Shown: positions 21,286-32,795 of the stretch, one piece after another
How positions within the stretch are numbered: the stretch's first letter is position 1
Layout of the letters: the number at the start of each line of letters is the position of its first letter
Assembly (NCBI GenBank): GCA_021030905.1
Contig: JAGFMI010000004.1
Location: 186,001-250,000, forward strand
Source of the DNA: Pyrenula massariospora
Taxonomy: Eukaryota > Ascomycota > Eurotiomycetes > Pyrenulales > Pyrenulaceae
Length of the DNA: 64,000 nt
Direction: 5' to 3'
The notes under the pieces: model-generated
What the model was told of the DNA's origin: nothing
The model's input: only the letters and a program-made list of their open reading frames with translations
Databases searched by the model: none
Program-made: the position numbers and the translations under genes

Positions 21286-24200
21286 GGCGGGATGCGCAAA
21301 GGAGCTTGACACCCCTTGTCGATGTGTTGGTGCACTTAATGCTTTGGAAGCCGGCGGAAGAAGTTTGACAGCAGACAGAGCTCTGCGCGCCGGGGACGGT
21401 CAATTGCAACGGCAAGAAGGAGCTTGCGTCAGCTGGAAGGCAGGAGATGTCTTGTCTCGGTGGAAGCGGTCGGGGAAGTGAGGCCTTTTTACAGACGCAC
21501 TGGATGGATGAGAGCGGCAAGCTCGTGCAAGAAACGGACCTCGGGTGTATGGGGGGATGGAAAGACAGAAGAGGCAACTCGGACACACGACGAGAGATCG
21601 AGATGAACCGTATAAGATGTACAAACGGTAGACAGGGGAGTGGAGGAAGAGGGTTTGGTTAGGGTTTAAGGGTGCAGCGGATGCGAGAGCACATTCAAGA
21701 TATTATGGGCAAATCCATCAATGCCATGCAGCAAGAGCTCTCGGGGGGGGAGGCTACGGGCGCGAACTTTGGGTAGATTGATGGGCACTAAGTGGGCACC
21801 AGGTACTGCCTATTCACGTTAAACCCGAGTTGGTGGGTTTCGGTGGGGTCTACGGCCTGTAGCCCGCTGGAGCCTGTACGCCGTAATCCTTCCTCCACGA
21901 CCCTCCCTCGATCAAAATCTGGGTAAGCTTGCTGAGCCCGCCGCCCGCAGGAATCAGCCCTCCAGACCCCCCCCCCCCGACCGTACACCTTTTTGCTCAC
22001 AATATTGCAGGCGAGGATGCGGCGTGCTGGGATGTTGCCAATACCGGCTCCAGCATCTCAAGCGTCGGCCGGGACAGCGCCCAAGGTCTAGAGTAGCGTC
22101 TCTGAGAGCCTTACGCGAGCGTTGCATTCTGTCGCGGCAAATAAGGACGTGATGACGATGCTGCGCAGTGTTCTGTCTGCCGCCCATGAGGGATCGCGAG
22201 ATCGAAGGATGAGTAGAACCTAGCGTGTCTCGAGCAGAGGCCGAGAGCTGTTTGATGTGGGACATGCCGTTGCATCAGCGACTCAGCGCGGGGCAGCGGG
22301 TGAGAAATCAACAGATCGGCGATCTGCTCTTAGCGTGGGCGAGGCACAGACCACGCCATGCGACGCTAAACTCGCTACCGTTCGCTGCCGGCAAGGCTAC
22401 TAAGTGTTTGACTCTGCGCAAACATCGCGCCTTATGCTGTGTATCGCTCGTTGCTGGTATTGATAATGGTCAGGGATATTCTTGTGCTTGGTTGCGGTCA
22501 ATATACGCTGTGCTCATGATTCTTCCGGTCCAGGAAGCACCTCTACTATCTCCGTGCTCTAAACGGATGGAGTTTTGTTGAATACCGCCGGAAACTTCGG
22601 TGCGTCTGGTCCTGTCCATCAAAATCCAATTCTGGCGACTGCGTTCATCGTCGATTCTGCCAGCGCAAAAGTTGGAAGTGGGATGGTGGTGAGAAAGTAG
22701 TGGGAGTGACATCACCCAACACTGGCCCACGCGAATCAACGCCCCCGCACTTTGCGCGCTCTTTTCCAGAAAAAATCCGATCAGCCGCAAACTTCTTGAT
22801 CGCCCGGGGCGTCCTTTCGTCACCAATGCGCAAAGAATAGACTATCGTCTCCTTTTGCTCGCCTACAGCATCCCGGCCTCACATCCAACCCATCAATCAT
22901 CATCATGCAATTTTCAACTTCCACTTGGCCACCCAGAGGACCTCCAACATGGCACCGTCCCAACACACCTGCTATTATAGATTCGTGCAATGCGAGTAAT
23001 TTGCCGCCGTCCAATCGTTGTCGGAGTCTGAATTATCATCGAGATCTCTTTTCTACCATTATCATTCTGTCTTAAGTTTTGTAGCCGACGCACGTGATGC
23101 GTCGCCAATGTTTCAGGTGTGAGAAGACTTTTGCGCATCGTCCCGGCGACCACCAGTGAGCCGGCGCATATTATTTGTTTACCGCTTAGACTATGTCTGC
23201 GTTGCTCTCCGTTCCCAGCCTCCCAGCCCAAGACACTGAGCGATGTTGATCGATAGGCTCGATGGACATCAAGGACAATAACGAGCTGGATGAAGAGTAG
23301 AATTCGAGGTAGAGAATGTGACAAAATATCTCAGCCTCGAATTTTGTTCCGTCGGTAGCCTCATCGAGTCTGGCACAATCATGAAAATTGCACGATTGCC
23401 TTACTGAGTAGCTTCGTAGCGTCCGTTGTCCACGGGTGAGCCTCAGAGGTGGTTGACTATTCCCCTACTTGCACGTGGAAGTCCATCATTACACGTTCAT
23501 CAGGAACCATTCCCCCTGGACCCTCATTCCAGTGCTCTGGTAAACGATAGTTAGGCACACCAATCCCACCATCGATAGCCCCGCCAAGAAAGGGTCTATT
23601 CCCCGTCCTTCCTCCACCTTTGACTAGGTAGGGAAGAAGATATCGAGAGAGGCTGGTACGGGTCGCGCCGCAAACAATTGCCTTTCTCGTAAACGGCTGA
23701 CAGGTTCGCCACAGTGCGCCACTCTAGGCTCGAGAAACATGGCAATTATCTCTAGCAACAGACCGAGTGAGAGGCAGTCTCAAGAAACTCATCCAGTGAA
23801 GCGGAAGACTTCGGGCAGTGAAATCCAGCGTCCAGTCAGAGGGTATAGAATGGCAAGTCATAATTGGGCAGCATCCGCAAGATGACGCATGGAGGGGTTC
23901 CCAGCCACTTCCGCGAATCTATGAGAAGTTTGCAGTGCCACTCCACCCGAGCTGATGCCCAAACCGCTTTCTCTCTCCTTGCCTGAAGACTCATCTCGTG
24001 AGAAAACCATCCATCGCAAGGCTACCCAGTCAACGCACCCTGTCTTATCATCAGCGGTGCAAGAGGACGCAACAATCGCCTAATACCAGGCTGCCGTGTT
24101 CGCCATCCAGCCTCCCATAGTGCCAAGCGCACAGCCGCCGAACTCGCCCAGAACTCCAACAAATTGCCCTGCGCCCCGCCTTGTTGCCAGAACTCACCCT

Positions 24201-24292
24201 TTATCATCTCGCCAGCGCACCCTTCCACTCTCAACGTTCTTTCTGATTATCAGTCCACTTCCGTTGAAACGGTGTTACCCGAGATTTGAACA
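21286..24292. promoter_or_regulatory. Long divergent upstream region between zinc-finger and DUF3824-like genes
   Basis: Three kilobases without a convincing coding region separate two divergently transcribed genes. Long upstream regions are common for fungal regulators and may hold extended 5' leaders with upstream frames. A run of 12 C lies at 21967-21978 and a run of 8 G near 21744-21751. Polypyrimidine tracts near 24200-24250 lie before the ATG at 24293. No specific operator is claimed. Confidence 0.35.
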
Positions 24293-26351
24293 ATGGCCTC
24301 CTACTACGACGATGATCGCCCCCGGCGCTCCAAGTCCCATCGCGACCGGAGAAATAGAGTGGCCGAATACGATGACGACGACGACTACAGACAGCCTCCT
24401 GTGAGAGAGACCAAGACCACCCGCACGGATCTTATCCGGAGCCCAAGGAGCCGTGGCAGTCCGCGATCAGAAAGCGTATCTTCCGTTGAAGAAGTTCAGA
24501 GGGATTTCCCCCCTGGCGATCGTAGCTATGAGCGAACTACAAGAATTCGCAAGGGCGTCCGGCCTGTACGACCGCGGGGAAACGATGGCCGCTTCGACGA
24601 CGATGAAAGCTATTTCAGCGACCCCCGAGATAGACCACGAAGGACTACTCGTAGGTCATATTACGAAGAAGATAGACGTAAGTCGCTTGACCTTGCCTGT
24701 GGCGGAAATGAATTGAATTAACGGGAAACCTTCAGGCGATCGACGCTCTCGCCGCCATGACTATAGTTCAGAGTCTTCTCCAAGCCGTTCCCCGCCGCGC
24801 CGCCGCAAGTCCTTTAGTGACCAGGCTTTAGCAGCATTAGGCCTTGGCGGAGCAGCAGGCGCTTTAGCTGGGAAGTCTAAGCGCGATCATAGTCGAGACC
24901 GTTCCAGCGACCGGTACAGTGAGCGCAGTCGTGGAGGACACCGTCGTCGCGGCCGTCGCCACTCATCATCATCCCGCTCTAGCTCGCGCGGAAAATCTGA
25001 TGGACCCGAAAAAATTGCCCAAGCCATGAAAGCCGCTCTTGCCGCTGGAGCAGCAGAAGCTTTCAGAGCTCGCAAAGAGCCTGGCGGCTGGGGAGGGCAG
25101 AAAGGAAAGCGTATTCTCACTGCCGCTATCAGCGCTGGTGGCGTGGACGGGCTGATTGATAGAGACCCGGATAAGCACGGCAAACGTCATGTCATCGGCT
25201 CAGCTCTCGCTGGTCTGGCTACCAATCGTGTCATCAATGGTCCGCGTTCTCGTTCACGTTCCAAAGGCCCCAAGGGCGGAAAAGACCGTGGACGGAGCGA
25301 AAGTAGAGGCGGTATTGGAGATCTTGCAGCGGGCGGCGTCCTTGCTGCAACAGGCAAGAAAATCTACGACCGGGTTCGTTCCAAATCGCGGGGCCGCGAG
25401 CGTGATCGCAGCTCGTCTCTCTCTAGCTACGACAGTCGTAGTCCTCCCCCCAAGGAGAAGAAACGCAGCCGGAGTGTATCCGCTTTTGCTAGCAAAGGGC
25501 TAGCAGCATTGGGTCTCAACGATGCAGCAAAGAAGCTAGACGATCGTGATAAGAGGAAGGATTATTCGTCCTCTGACGACGATGATTATCGCCATGGTCG
25601 TCCGAGAGGCGGGGCATATGCGGACAATCGAGATGTAAGCAGATCCCGCGAACTTGATGAGACTCATCACGATCTCATTCGCGAGCCTCATCACCACGGC
25701 GACCCGGATACAGACAGTGATTCTGACTTGGGTTCCAGTTCCGACGACGATAAAGAAATTAAAAAAGGCCGCGGCAAGGAGCTCCTAACTGCGGGCTTAG
25801 CGACCGTGGCTACGATCCACGCCGGCCACAGCGTCTATCAGAGCATGAAGGCCCGTGACAAGCGGCAAAAGGAGCTCTATACTGGTGAGATTACTCCCGA
25901 AGAAGCCAGAAAAGAACGAAACAAAGCAAGGTTGCAAGACGCGGCAAGTATCGGTATCGCGGCGTTGGGTGTCAAGGGAGCTATAAGCGAGTGGAAGGAA
26001 GTCAAAGAGAAACGGGAGGAGATGCACGAATTGAAGGAGACAAAAAAGCGTCACAAGGCCAAACGGGAAGCACGGCGACAAAAGATGTTAATGGGACAGG
26101 GCCACTACGGTGCCAGTGAACCAAACCTTCCCACGAATAGCGCCATGATGGGTAATGGTTATCCACAATCACCAAACGGGTATCCACCCTCGCCGTACAC
26201 CCCATACTCTCCTCGGCCTCAGTCAAGCAGTGGGCCCATGTATTTTGATGGCAACCCTTACGCCTCTGGCGGCTTGCAAGATCCTCCTCCTCCACCTCCT
26301 CCTGCGGCAGCACCACCAGGTCACATACCGGACCCAAGGCATGGACCTTAG
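24293..26351 (+). CDS. DUF3824-like Arg/Ser-rich glycine-zipper protein
   Basis: Two exons (24293-24677 and 24736-26351) give 666 aa. The protein is highly charged, with Arg/Ser/Asp-rich stretches (YYDDDRPRRSKSHRDRRNR, RSRSRSKGPKGGKDRGRSES) alternating with small Ala/Gly-rich helical segments that repeat: ALAALGLGGAAGALAG, AMKAALAAGAAEAFRAR, TAAISAGGVDGLID, GLAALGLNDAAKKL, LTAGLATVATIHAGHSVYQS, AASIGIAALGVKGAISEWKE. A basic coiled-coil-like stretch follows near residues 565-590 and the last 80 residues are Pro/Tyr/Gly-rich. This arrangement matches fungal proteins annotated with DUF3824, whose function is not known. Signal peptide and classical membrane segments are absent. The Ala/Gly helices are reminiscent of glycine-zipper peptides that associate with membranes; that is inference. 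Confidence 0.85.
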
Positions 26352-27254
26352 ACTATGGCATTTCTTGGGTGTGAGCTTGTGACGGATGATTTATACAGTC
26401 AAACTTAGACATTATAGCATGACACTTTTTCGGGTCTCTACCTTATGCAGACATGAATGATGATGACTCAACACATTGAAATTCTTATTCTGAAAAGATA
26501 CAGATCAATTGTCGTGTGGCAGAATCATAGAATCCGTTTTCAATGTAGACTAGCCCATCCATTCTGGGGTTTCATTAGCTATCACTGCCTGGCTAATTGT
26601 TCCTTCAAGCACGATGGGAGAAAATTTTATCAGGCTTGATGTTTCAAGGTCTCCGCAAGTACATGCCATCAAGTATGGAGACGTATCGGAATTGCAGAAT
26701 TCTCGGTTTTGCTCATCAGGGAAATTGGTGTGAAAGAAATCGACTTACGCACCAGTAGTGTAAACATAAGTATCAAGATGTATTGATACTGTTATTCTTT
26801 GACATTGCTTCCCTTTGGAACTCGTTTTTGGTCAATGATAACCGAAAGAGCTTGGAGGAGCGATCATGAAGACGACTTTAAACATTGAAAGTTGAGTGCC
26901 TCGGCGGAAAACAGACTTGGCAGCGTCAACTTCGTTGCCCAGCCAAAGCAGGAGATGGTTGACAAGGATCCTTTCCCAGCCCCACCCAGTCTTGGATTCG
27001 GAAAGCTCCACCAGGTCTGGATTGATTTCGAAAAGGAATTGATTTACTTTGAATTCTTTGACAAAGTCTCACCTGCTACCTGCTTGTCTAGGAGTCAATT
27101 GTTTTTGGACGTTTCATGATGCGACTTCTTCCAGCGCTTCCTTGATCTCCTAAATCTCAGACACATATGTCTACACTGCAACACATATGCAACATCACCC
27201 AGAAGAGACTCTTCAGAGGCTTCTGTTAAAGGACCTATCCTCCACCTCTTCAAA
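26352..27254. other. Intergenic region
   Basis: About 900 bp. A 75-codon plus-strand frame at 26892-27119 contains an acidic/aromatic patch (WIDFEKELIYFEFFDK) but starts with TTG and has no recognised family or splice partner, so it is not called. The remainder must hold the 3' end of the DUF3824-like gene and the promoter of the next surface-protein gene. Confidence 0.4.
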
Positions 27255-28103
27255 ATGCGCCCGAGTATAATCTTCCTTCTCTACGCCCTCATCCTCAGCT
27301 CAAGCTCATTTGACTACAACCCATCCCCCGACCAATTCGCCAATCTTCTCGCTCCTCTAGAAAGATCGATTCCTTTCCGATTGCAAAAGCGACAAGATTG
27401 CCCGGTCAACTACAACAGTTGCGATGACCTTGATTCAGGTGCCTGCTGTCCTTCAGGCACTATTTGCACCACAGACTCCAATAATCATGTGGCTTGCTGC
27501 CCTGTGAATGCGAAGTGTACTGGTACGATAGGCGGTAGCAACCCTACGAGCGGATCAGCCACCACTACGAACGGCGGAGTTGTTGTTAGCAGCACCACTA
27601 CCACAAGCACAACATCGTCGCTGTCGCTGAATACCGGCAGCACGACGACGACTGGTACTGCAACATCGAGCCTTGTTAGCGTTGTATCATTTGTGCCGAA
27701 TTCCTACAACTTTCCATTTCCCATTATCCCTACGACATTCGCAAATGCCGCACAGTGCTCGTCATATTACACGTCATGCCAGTCCGAGTATGCAACCTGT
27801 ACAGCATCTCTGGGTGGAGGAGCAAATGGAGTAACGGTTGGAGGTGTAGGAGGAGGAACCACAGTTCCGGGGTCGACGGCTTCTGCGACGCTCGATGCAC
27901 AAAGTGTCTGCTCAAGCCTGAGCTCGGCGGCATGCCATGGGTTGCAAGTGGGTAGCTGCTCACAGTTGGGAAGCGGAACAGGTAATAGCTTTGTGATTGG
28001 GCAGACGAATGGAGCGATGGGAGCTAGGGCTACTGGATGTCCAGGAGGGCTATATGCGATGGGAGCCGGAATGGCAGTCGGTGTTGCAGGGGTTCTGGTA
28101 TAA
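27255..28103 (+). CDS. Cysteine-rich, serine/threonine-rich cell-surface protein, probably GPI-anchored
   Basis: Single exon, 282 aa. A signal peptide (MRPSIIFLLYALILSSSS) is followed by a possible dibasic processing site (LQKRQDC) and a cysteine cluster with the pattern C-x6-C-x6-CC-x5-C-x10-CC-x5-C around residues 50-90 (SGACCPSGTICTTDSNNHVACC). Next comes a long Ser/Thr/Gly-rich, presumably O-mannosylated stretch, and then further cysteines. The C-terminus is a short hydrophobic tail (YAMGAGMAVGVAGVLV) preceded by small residues, typical of a GPI-attachment signal. The cell wall or plasma membrane outer face is the likely location. The neighbour at 29272 has a similar cysteine motif but a true transmembrane helix, so the two may be related. 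Confidence 0.82.
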   Translation: MRPSIIFLLYALILSSSSFDYNPSPDQFANLLAPLERSIPFRLQKRQDCPVNYNSCDDLDSGACCPSGTICTTDSNNHVACCPVNAKCTGTIGGSNPTSGSATTTNGGVVVSSTTTTSTTSSLSLNTGSTTTTGTATSSLVSVVSFVPNSYNFPFPIIPTTFANAAQCSSYYTSCQSEYATCTASLGGGANGVTVGGVGGGTTVPGSTASATLDAQSVCSSLSSAACHGLQVGSCSQLGSGTGNSFVIGQTNGAMGARATGCPGGLYAMGAGMAVGVAGVLV

Positions 28104-29271
28104 GAAAATGTACACATATTTAGTTCTGCCGCACAGTCGATTTTGCATGGCGAGGAGTTGAAGATGATGGCAGGATTTTGTGAGTGCTCTAGGACAGTCA
28201 TTTGATTCTTTTAGAAGAACAAAGTTAACAGAAATAAATTTTATCTACATTCCAACTACACTTCAAATCATAATGCTATTGTCTCTTCAATAAGCATTCC
28301 TAACGCCTCACAGTGAAGCTTATCTTCACATCAACGAGGCCGACAAGGTGAATCATCGTCAAAACCAGAACGGGAATTCCGGATAGTATCAAAGAGAACG
28401 AGGCTGTGGCATCGTCTTTAGCAAGGCTGGGCGTATGACCCCAAATTGATGTTTACATTCGAAGTTGGCCTGACATTTATCGATAGTAGGGGGCCGGTCG
28501 ATTGCCTCGGCTGCCCCACCACAGCTTCCAGAACGACAGCAGATTTTGTAATGGAATCAATCAATAATCCGCCAAGACATCATATAATGGGAATCAAAAT
28601 TAAAGGAGTCTAGAGATTGAAAAGTTAAGGTACGTTTTCCAACCTTTCAGACGTGTGGATGCCCAATGGGAGAGGATCTCGTTGAACCTTCGGTGAGGCC
28701 AGACCCTGGTCCTCGACTAGCGCCAAAAACATGATGATTTACTGCAGTCATCTTAACAGCAGACTGTAGCACTGAACTTGTCTGAGAGGAACAATCTCTG
28801 AAGTTTTACAAACATTCACTCATCTTAGTCGTCATTTTTTCCAGCCACCCGAACTGGCGAAGCCTTGACAGGACTGATCTGAAGGTCCTTGGCATAATTC
28901 TGGTGGCTGGATGGGGAGGTTGGTCCATCAATCTGCCGAAGAGGATAACCACCGCAATTTTTGCTCGCTACCTTGCAGCCAGGTCTATCACTCTTTCCTT
29001 TGCTACTTTGGGTTCCCGTCTCAGATTGACTTTGAATGTCGAAGTTCGGTGATCTTTGAGGGTTGAAGCTGGGCAGCGTGCAGAAATCAGACGGTGGGAG
29101 TAGCGGAACGACCTGACAGAGCGGCGTTTTCGGAAGAGCTCGAAAAGATTCCACCAACAAACCAGCGTTGACCTTGAGAAGTACAGACACGTTATAATCA
29201 ATAGAAGGACATCGGCCTCGCAAAGAACGACGACAATAAGCCCCTCTCACCCCCCGAGGGTTCTCTCAGCG
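28104..29271. other. Intergenic region between two surface-protein genes
   Basis: About 1.17 kb. A minus-strand frame of 141 codons (28825-29250) exists but opens with GTG rather than ATG, lies almost on top of the next gene's start, and resembles no family. I see nothing else. Confidence 0.45.
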
Positions 29272-30544
29272 ATGCATCTCCGACCACTTCCCTCAACACT
29301 CCTCTCCTTGATCCTAACCATTTCCTCCACTGTGCAACGGACAGCCTCGATATCTATTCCTATCCTCGAAAACCTTCCAGACCTGTCCCTCAACCAGATC
29401 TTCCCACGCGATTGCGCGACCAGGTGCGGATACTACAACCAAGTCTGCTGCACTGCGGGCCAATACTGCTACACGGACTCTGCAAATCAAGCACAATGCG
29501 GCAACGGTGCTGCTCCTCAGACCACCGCACGCGCTCAATCATCCGCCGGTGGCGGCTCATACCAGATGTTTACCACCACATATGTCGAGACAGACCTAAG
29601 AACTGTCACGTCGACCTTCAGCTCAATGATCACCTCTGCCGGTGGTCCATCGTGTAGAGCCTCTCTCGGCGAAACTGTTTGCGGCACCACATGCTGCTCA
29701 GCTGGACAATTCTGTCAATCTGGTGTATGCGTTGCAAATGGCGGCGGAGGCTCCTCGGGATACTACAGTAGCTTTTTCACCGTGACAACGTCCACTGCGA
29801 CCGGAGGCGCACCGCTTCGACCCACAAGCGGCACTGTTGTCACCATCACGAGCACAGGATCCGCAACTACGACTGTGCCCTACGTCACCCCTGTGGGCAC
29901 AGACGGGGGCAGCCTTATCGGCGCCCAGCCGTCATCCGGCGGGGGAGGTCTCTCCGGCGGAGCAATCGCAGGAATCGTCATTGGTGTCATTGCGGGACTC
30001 TTACTCCTTCTACTCCTATGTGCATGTCTCTGCTTCAAAGGTCTACTCGACGGCCTCCTCGGCATTCTCGGCCTTCGAGACCGCCGGCGTAGACGAGAGA
30101 CGACGTACATCGAAGAGCGGCGAAGTAGCCACCACCACAGCGGGGCGGCCGCAGCAGGAGCAGCAGCAGGAAGCCGTTACAGCGATCGGGATCGGAGGGG
30201 CACGAGGACATGGTTTGGGACGCGACCCTCAAGAGTGACAGAGCGGAAAGATGAGAAGAGAACGGGCAGCGGGTTAGGGGGCATCGCAGGTGTAGGTGCG
30301 GGGTTAGGAGCGCTGGCGTTGGCGCTTGGATTGAAGAGAAGTCGAGATCGGAGGAAGTATGATGAGAAGAGTGAGACGACAGGGTATGGGAGCACTTATT
30401 ATACGGATGAATATACGACGAGTGCTAGTGAGTGACTTTTACCACTACTGTCTGAGGGACCGAGGATGCTAACGATTACTTTCAGGTTCTGCAAGTTCAG
30501 ATCGGAGAACGAGAGAGAGTCGAAGGAGCAGAAGTCGGCGGTGA
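29272..30544 (+). CDS. Single-pass membrane protein with cysteine-rich ectodomain
   Basis: Two exons (29272-30427 and 30486-30544) give 404 aa. The small second exon is supported by a GTGAGT donor, a GCTAAC branch site, a TTTCAG acceptor, and a fitting tail (SSASSDRRTRESRRSRSRR). The signal peptide is followed by a cysteine module containing NQVCCTAGQYCYTD, a Thr/Ser-rich region, a second module (GETVCGTTCCSAGQFCQ), more Ser/Thr/Gly, and one transmembrane helix around residues 228-252 (GGAIAGIVIGVIAGLLLLLL). The cytoplasmic tail is basic, with an Ala/Gly segment (GGIAGVGAGLGALALALG) and a Tyr/Thr-rich end. The plan is that of fungal wall-stress-sensor-like surface proteins, but it lacks a canonical WSC domain, so sensor function is only a possibility. 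Confidence 0.83.
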
Positions 30545-31569
30545 TCTACGGCCCACCACGGAATCACATATTAGTTCCCAAAAATACTTCGAATTCGAGC
30601 CATGATGATAGCCGGAACCTACATTTCGACTTTCAAAGACGACGCAGAAAGAGACCTAGTTGTACGGTCTAAAAGGGGTTCGCCTGCACAAATGAGCTCG
30701 CCGTTGGAAACAACACGGCCTGCGCAGTTCATCAGCCACGGTCGATTACGTCCTGCGTCTGCGGAAGAACGCATTTGAAACTGAAAAAAAATCACACACG
30801 AATCGAGCGCCAATTATTTTCTCTTCCAGAAAGGAGTCAAATTGCATAAGTCCCTTACACAGCGCTGTCGTGTATGGTATGGGTTTGGGCCATGGTAGCA
30901 TTCATCGGTTCGGACGCGGATTGCAAATATGCATGGAAAAGGTGCATGGGGGCATGAATGCCTTTTTTCCTAGGCGGGAATTTGCTTGCGTAGCATTGTT
31001 GGTGTGAATCACGCGGTGATCGCGAAATGTAGATAGATACTCTAACCTAGGTTAATGACGGCATATCCTACCCATGACATATGTATCGTACATGGCGCTG
31101 GAACAGAGAGGCATATCTACCAACCTCCATATTCTTTACCAGAGAAACATTCCAATCGCAACTCCTTTATGCAAGAGCTAACATTGTCCTTGTATGAAAA
31201 TCATCCTCTTCAAAAACGCTTCTGTAGGGCTAAGTAGCCGTGTAATCCCACCTCCCCTCCCTTCCTCTGAAGATTAGTAATCCTCCATGCAGGTCAATAC
31301 AGACCATTCGACGCCGGCCATGCATGTACAGCTTTTGAAATGGCCTCTCGGTATATACCCGCGCAAGCGCAAAGTGAGGCGCCGGGTCCCCACGAGCCGC
31401 GGAATTAGGGTGATTCTATGACGCAGGCACGATGGGGTATTGAGGTACTCTAGAGCCAGGATGTGAAGTAGAACAGAATCTTCTCAATTCAATCGAGTTT
31501 GTACATGCTACCCTCTCCATGCACCTTACCACCCACAATCAGAAAAGAGACCCCTTGCCAACAACAACA
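30545..31569. other. Intergenic region
   Basis: About 1 kb with no supportable gene. It contains the 3' end of the membrane-protein gene and the promoter of the alpha/beta hydrolase. No repeat or RNA gene recognised. Confidence 0.45.
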
Positions 31570-32591
31570 ATGCAGCCCTTCACCCTCCCCCTCCCCCTCC
31601 CCGACCCCCCAGGAACCCTAACCGGCTTCTCCCACCTCCCACCCCCCTCCTCCTCCCCCACCCGCCCCGCGCACCTCCCCCTACTCGTCGGCGTCCACGG
31701 CGGCTCCTGCTCCGCGGCCCACTTCTCCGCGCACCCCTCCCACACCGCCGCGCTCTGCAGCTCCGCCCTCTACGTCCCTTTCGTGTCCTACAACCGCCCC
31801 AACTACCGCGACAGCACTGGTTTCCTCCCGCTGGCGGAGGGGGAGCGGTATCTGCGGAAGGAGGGGGCGTGGATGCACCGGTTCATCCTGCCGGCGCTGT
31901 GGCGGGAGTTTGGGGTGCCGAGTGGGTGCTGCGGGTTGGTGGTGCTGGCGCATTCGTTGGGGGCGGGGGGGAGTATTGTTGCGGCGGCGATGCATGCGGG
32001 GGATGTGGAGGGGAGGGGGAGGCCGAGTATCCGCTAGTTGGGGTGATTATGTCTGGTTGGGGGACGAGGCGGACGGAGGAGGATCTGAGTGGTGCGATGG
32101 ACAAGCCGGTGATGGAGAATAGGTTGAGGTTTACGGAGGAGGGGAAAGCGGTGATGATGGTGGGGAGGGCGGAGTTGGGTTGTTATGATGAGGCGGTTTT
32201 GGACGGGGTCAAGGCGAGTTCGACGGAGTTGCCGGTTGAGGAGATTGCGGATGGGAGTCAGACGTGGTGGAGTTATTGGCGAGAGTTTAGTGATCGGGTC
32301 ACGGTGCCGCTGTTGCTTGCGATTGGAGAGCATGATCTTTTGTGGCACGGGACAAAAGAGCATATGGAAGAATTTGCGGGCTGTTTTCCGAAGAGTAGGA
32401 TGGTCGAGGCTATTGTGATCGAAGGGGCGCCTCATGCTTTGGAGTTGAGCTGGTGGAGTAAGGCGTGGTATGCCAGGTACAGTCATCCTTTTGAATGGTT
32501 GGAGGGCTTTCTAATTCTTGTCAGATGTTTTGGATGGGCCATGGAAAAATGCGCGAGCTCGGCAATTCTACCAAGACAGAAGAGCACGTAG
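31570..32591 (+). pseudogene. Alpha/beta hydrolase, frameshifted
   Basis: Two overlapping frames together encode one alpha/beta-hydrolase fold. The first (from ATG 31570; an in-frame ATG also exists at 31519) has the oxyanion segment LVGVHGGSCSAAHF and the nucleophile elbow VLAHSLGAGGS, then hits a TAG at 32035-32037. The second frame resumes at PLVGVIMSGWG, has the acidic residue in LLLAIGEHDLLW and the histidine in EGAPHALELSWW, and ends at 32591. The shift lies within about 31995-32025, a G-rich run. A gain of one base there would join the frames; no intron of plausible length does so without deleting the helix after the nucleophile. A 48-bp in-frame intron, 32477-32524 (GTACAG...CTAAT...TCAG), probably exists near the 3' end. 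Substrate unknown. This is either a real frameshift or a base missed in a homopolymer. Confidence 0.7.
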
Positions 32592-32795
32592 TTAAGAATA
32601 CGATTTCGAGTGGAAATAGAAAAGATGGTTTCTGGAAATTGTTCACCTGAAAAACTAAGTACGGAGATATCGCGGCGGTCGTCGAGAGGTTTTGGCTGAT
32701 GTAATTAGATCATCTAGACACGTTCAATCAAATTAGATGGTTTAATAAAGAACAATGAACGAAACTTCTGGTAAGAGAAGCTATGCCGATTTAGC

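Noticed and set aside
28825-29250. Minus-strand frame of 141 codons
   Set aside because: Starts with GTG, lies 21 bp from the next gene's ATG, and has no domain or family resemblance.
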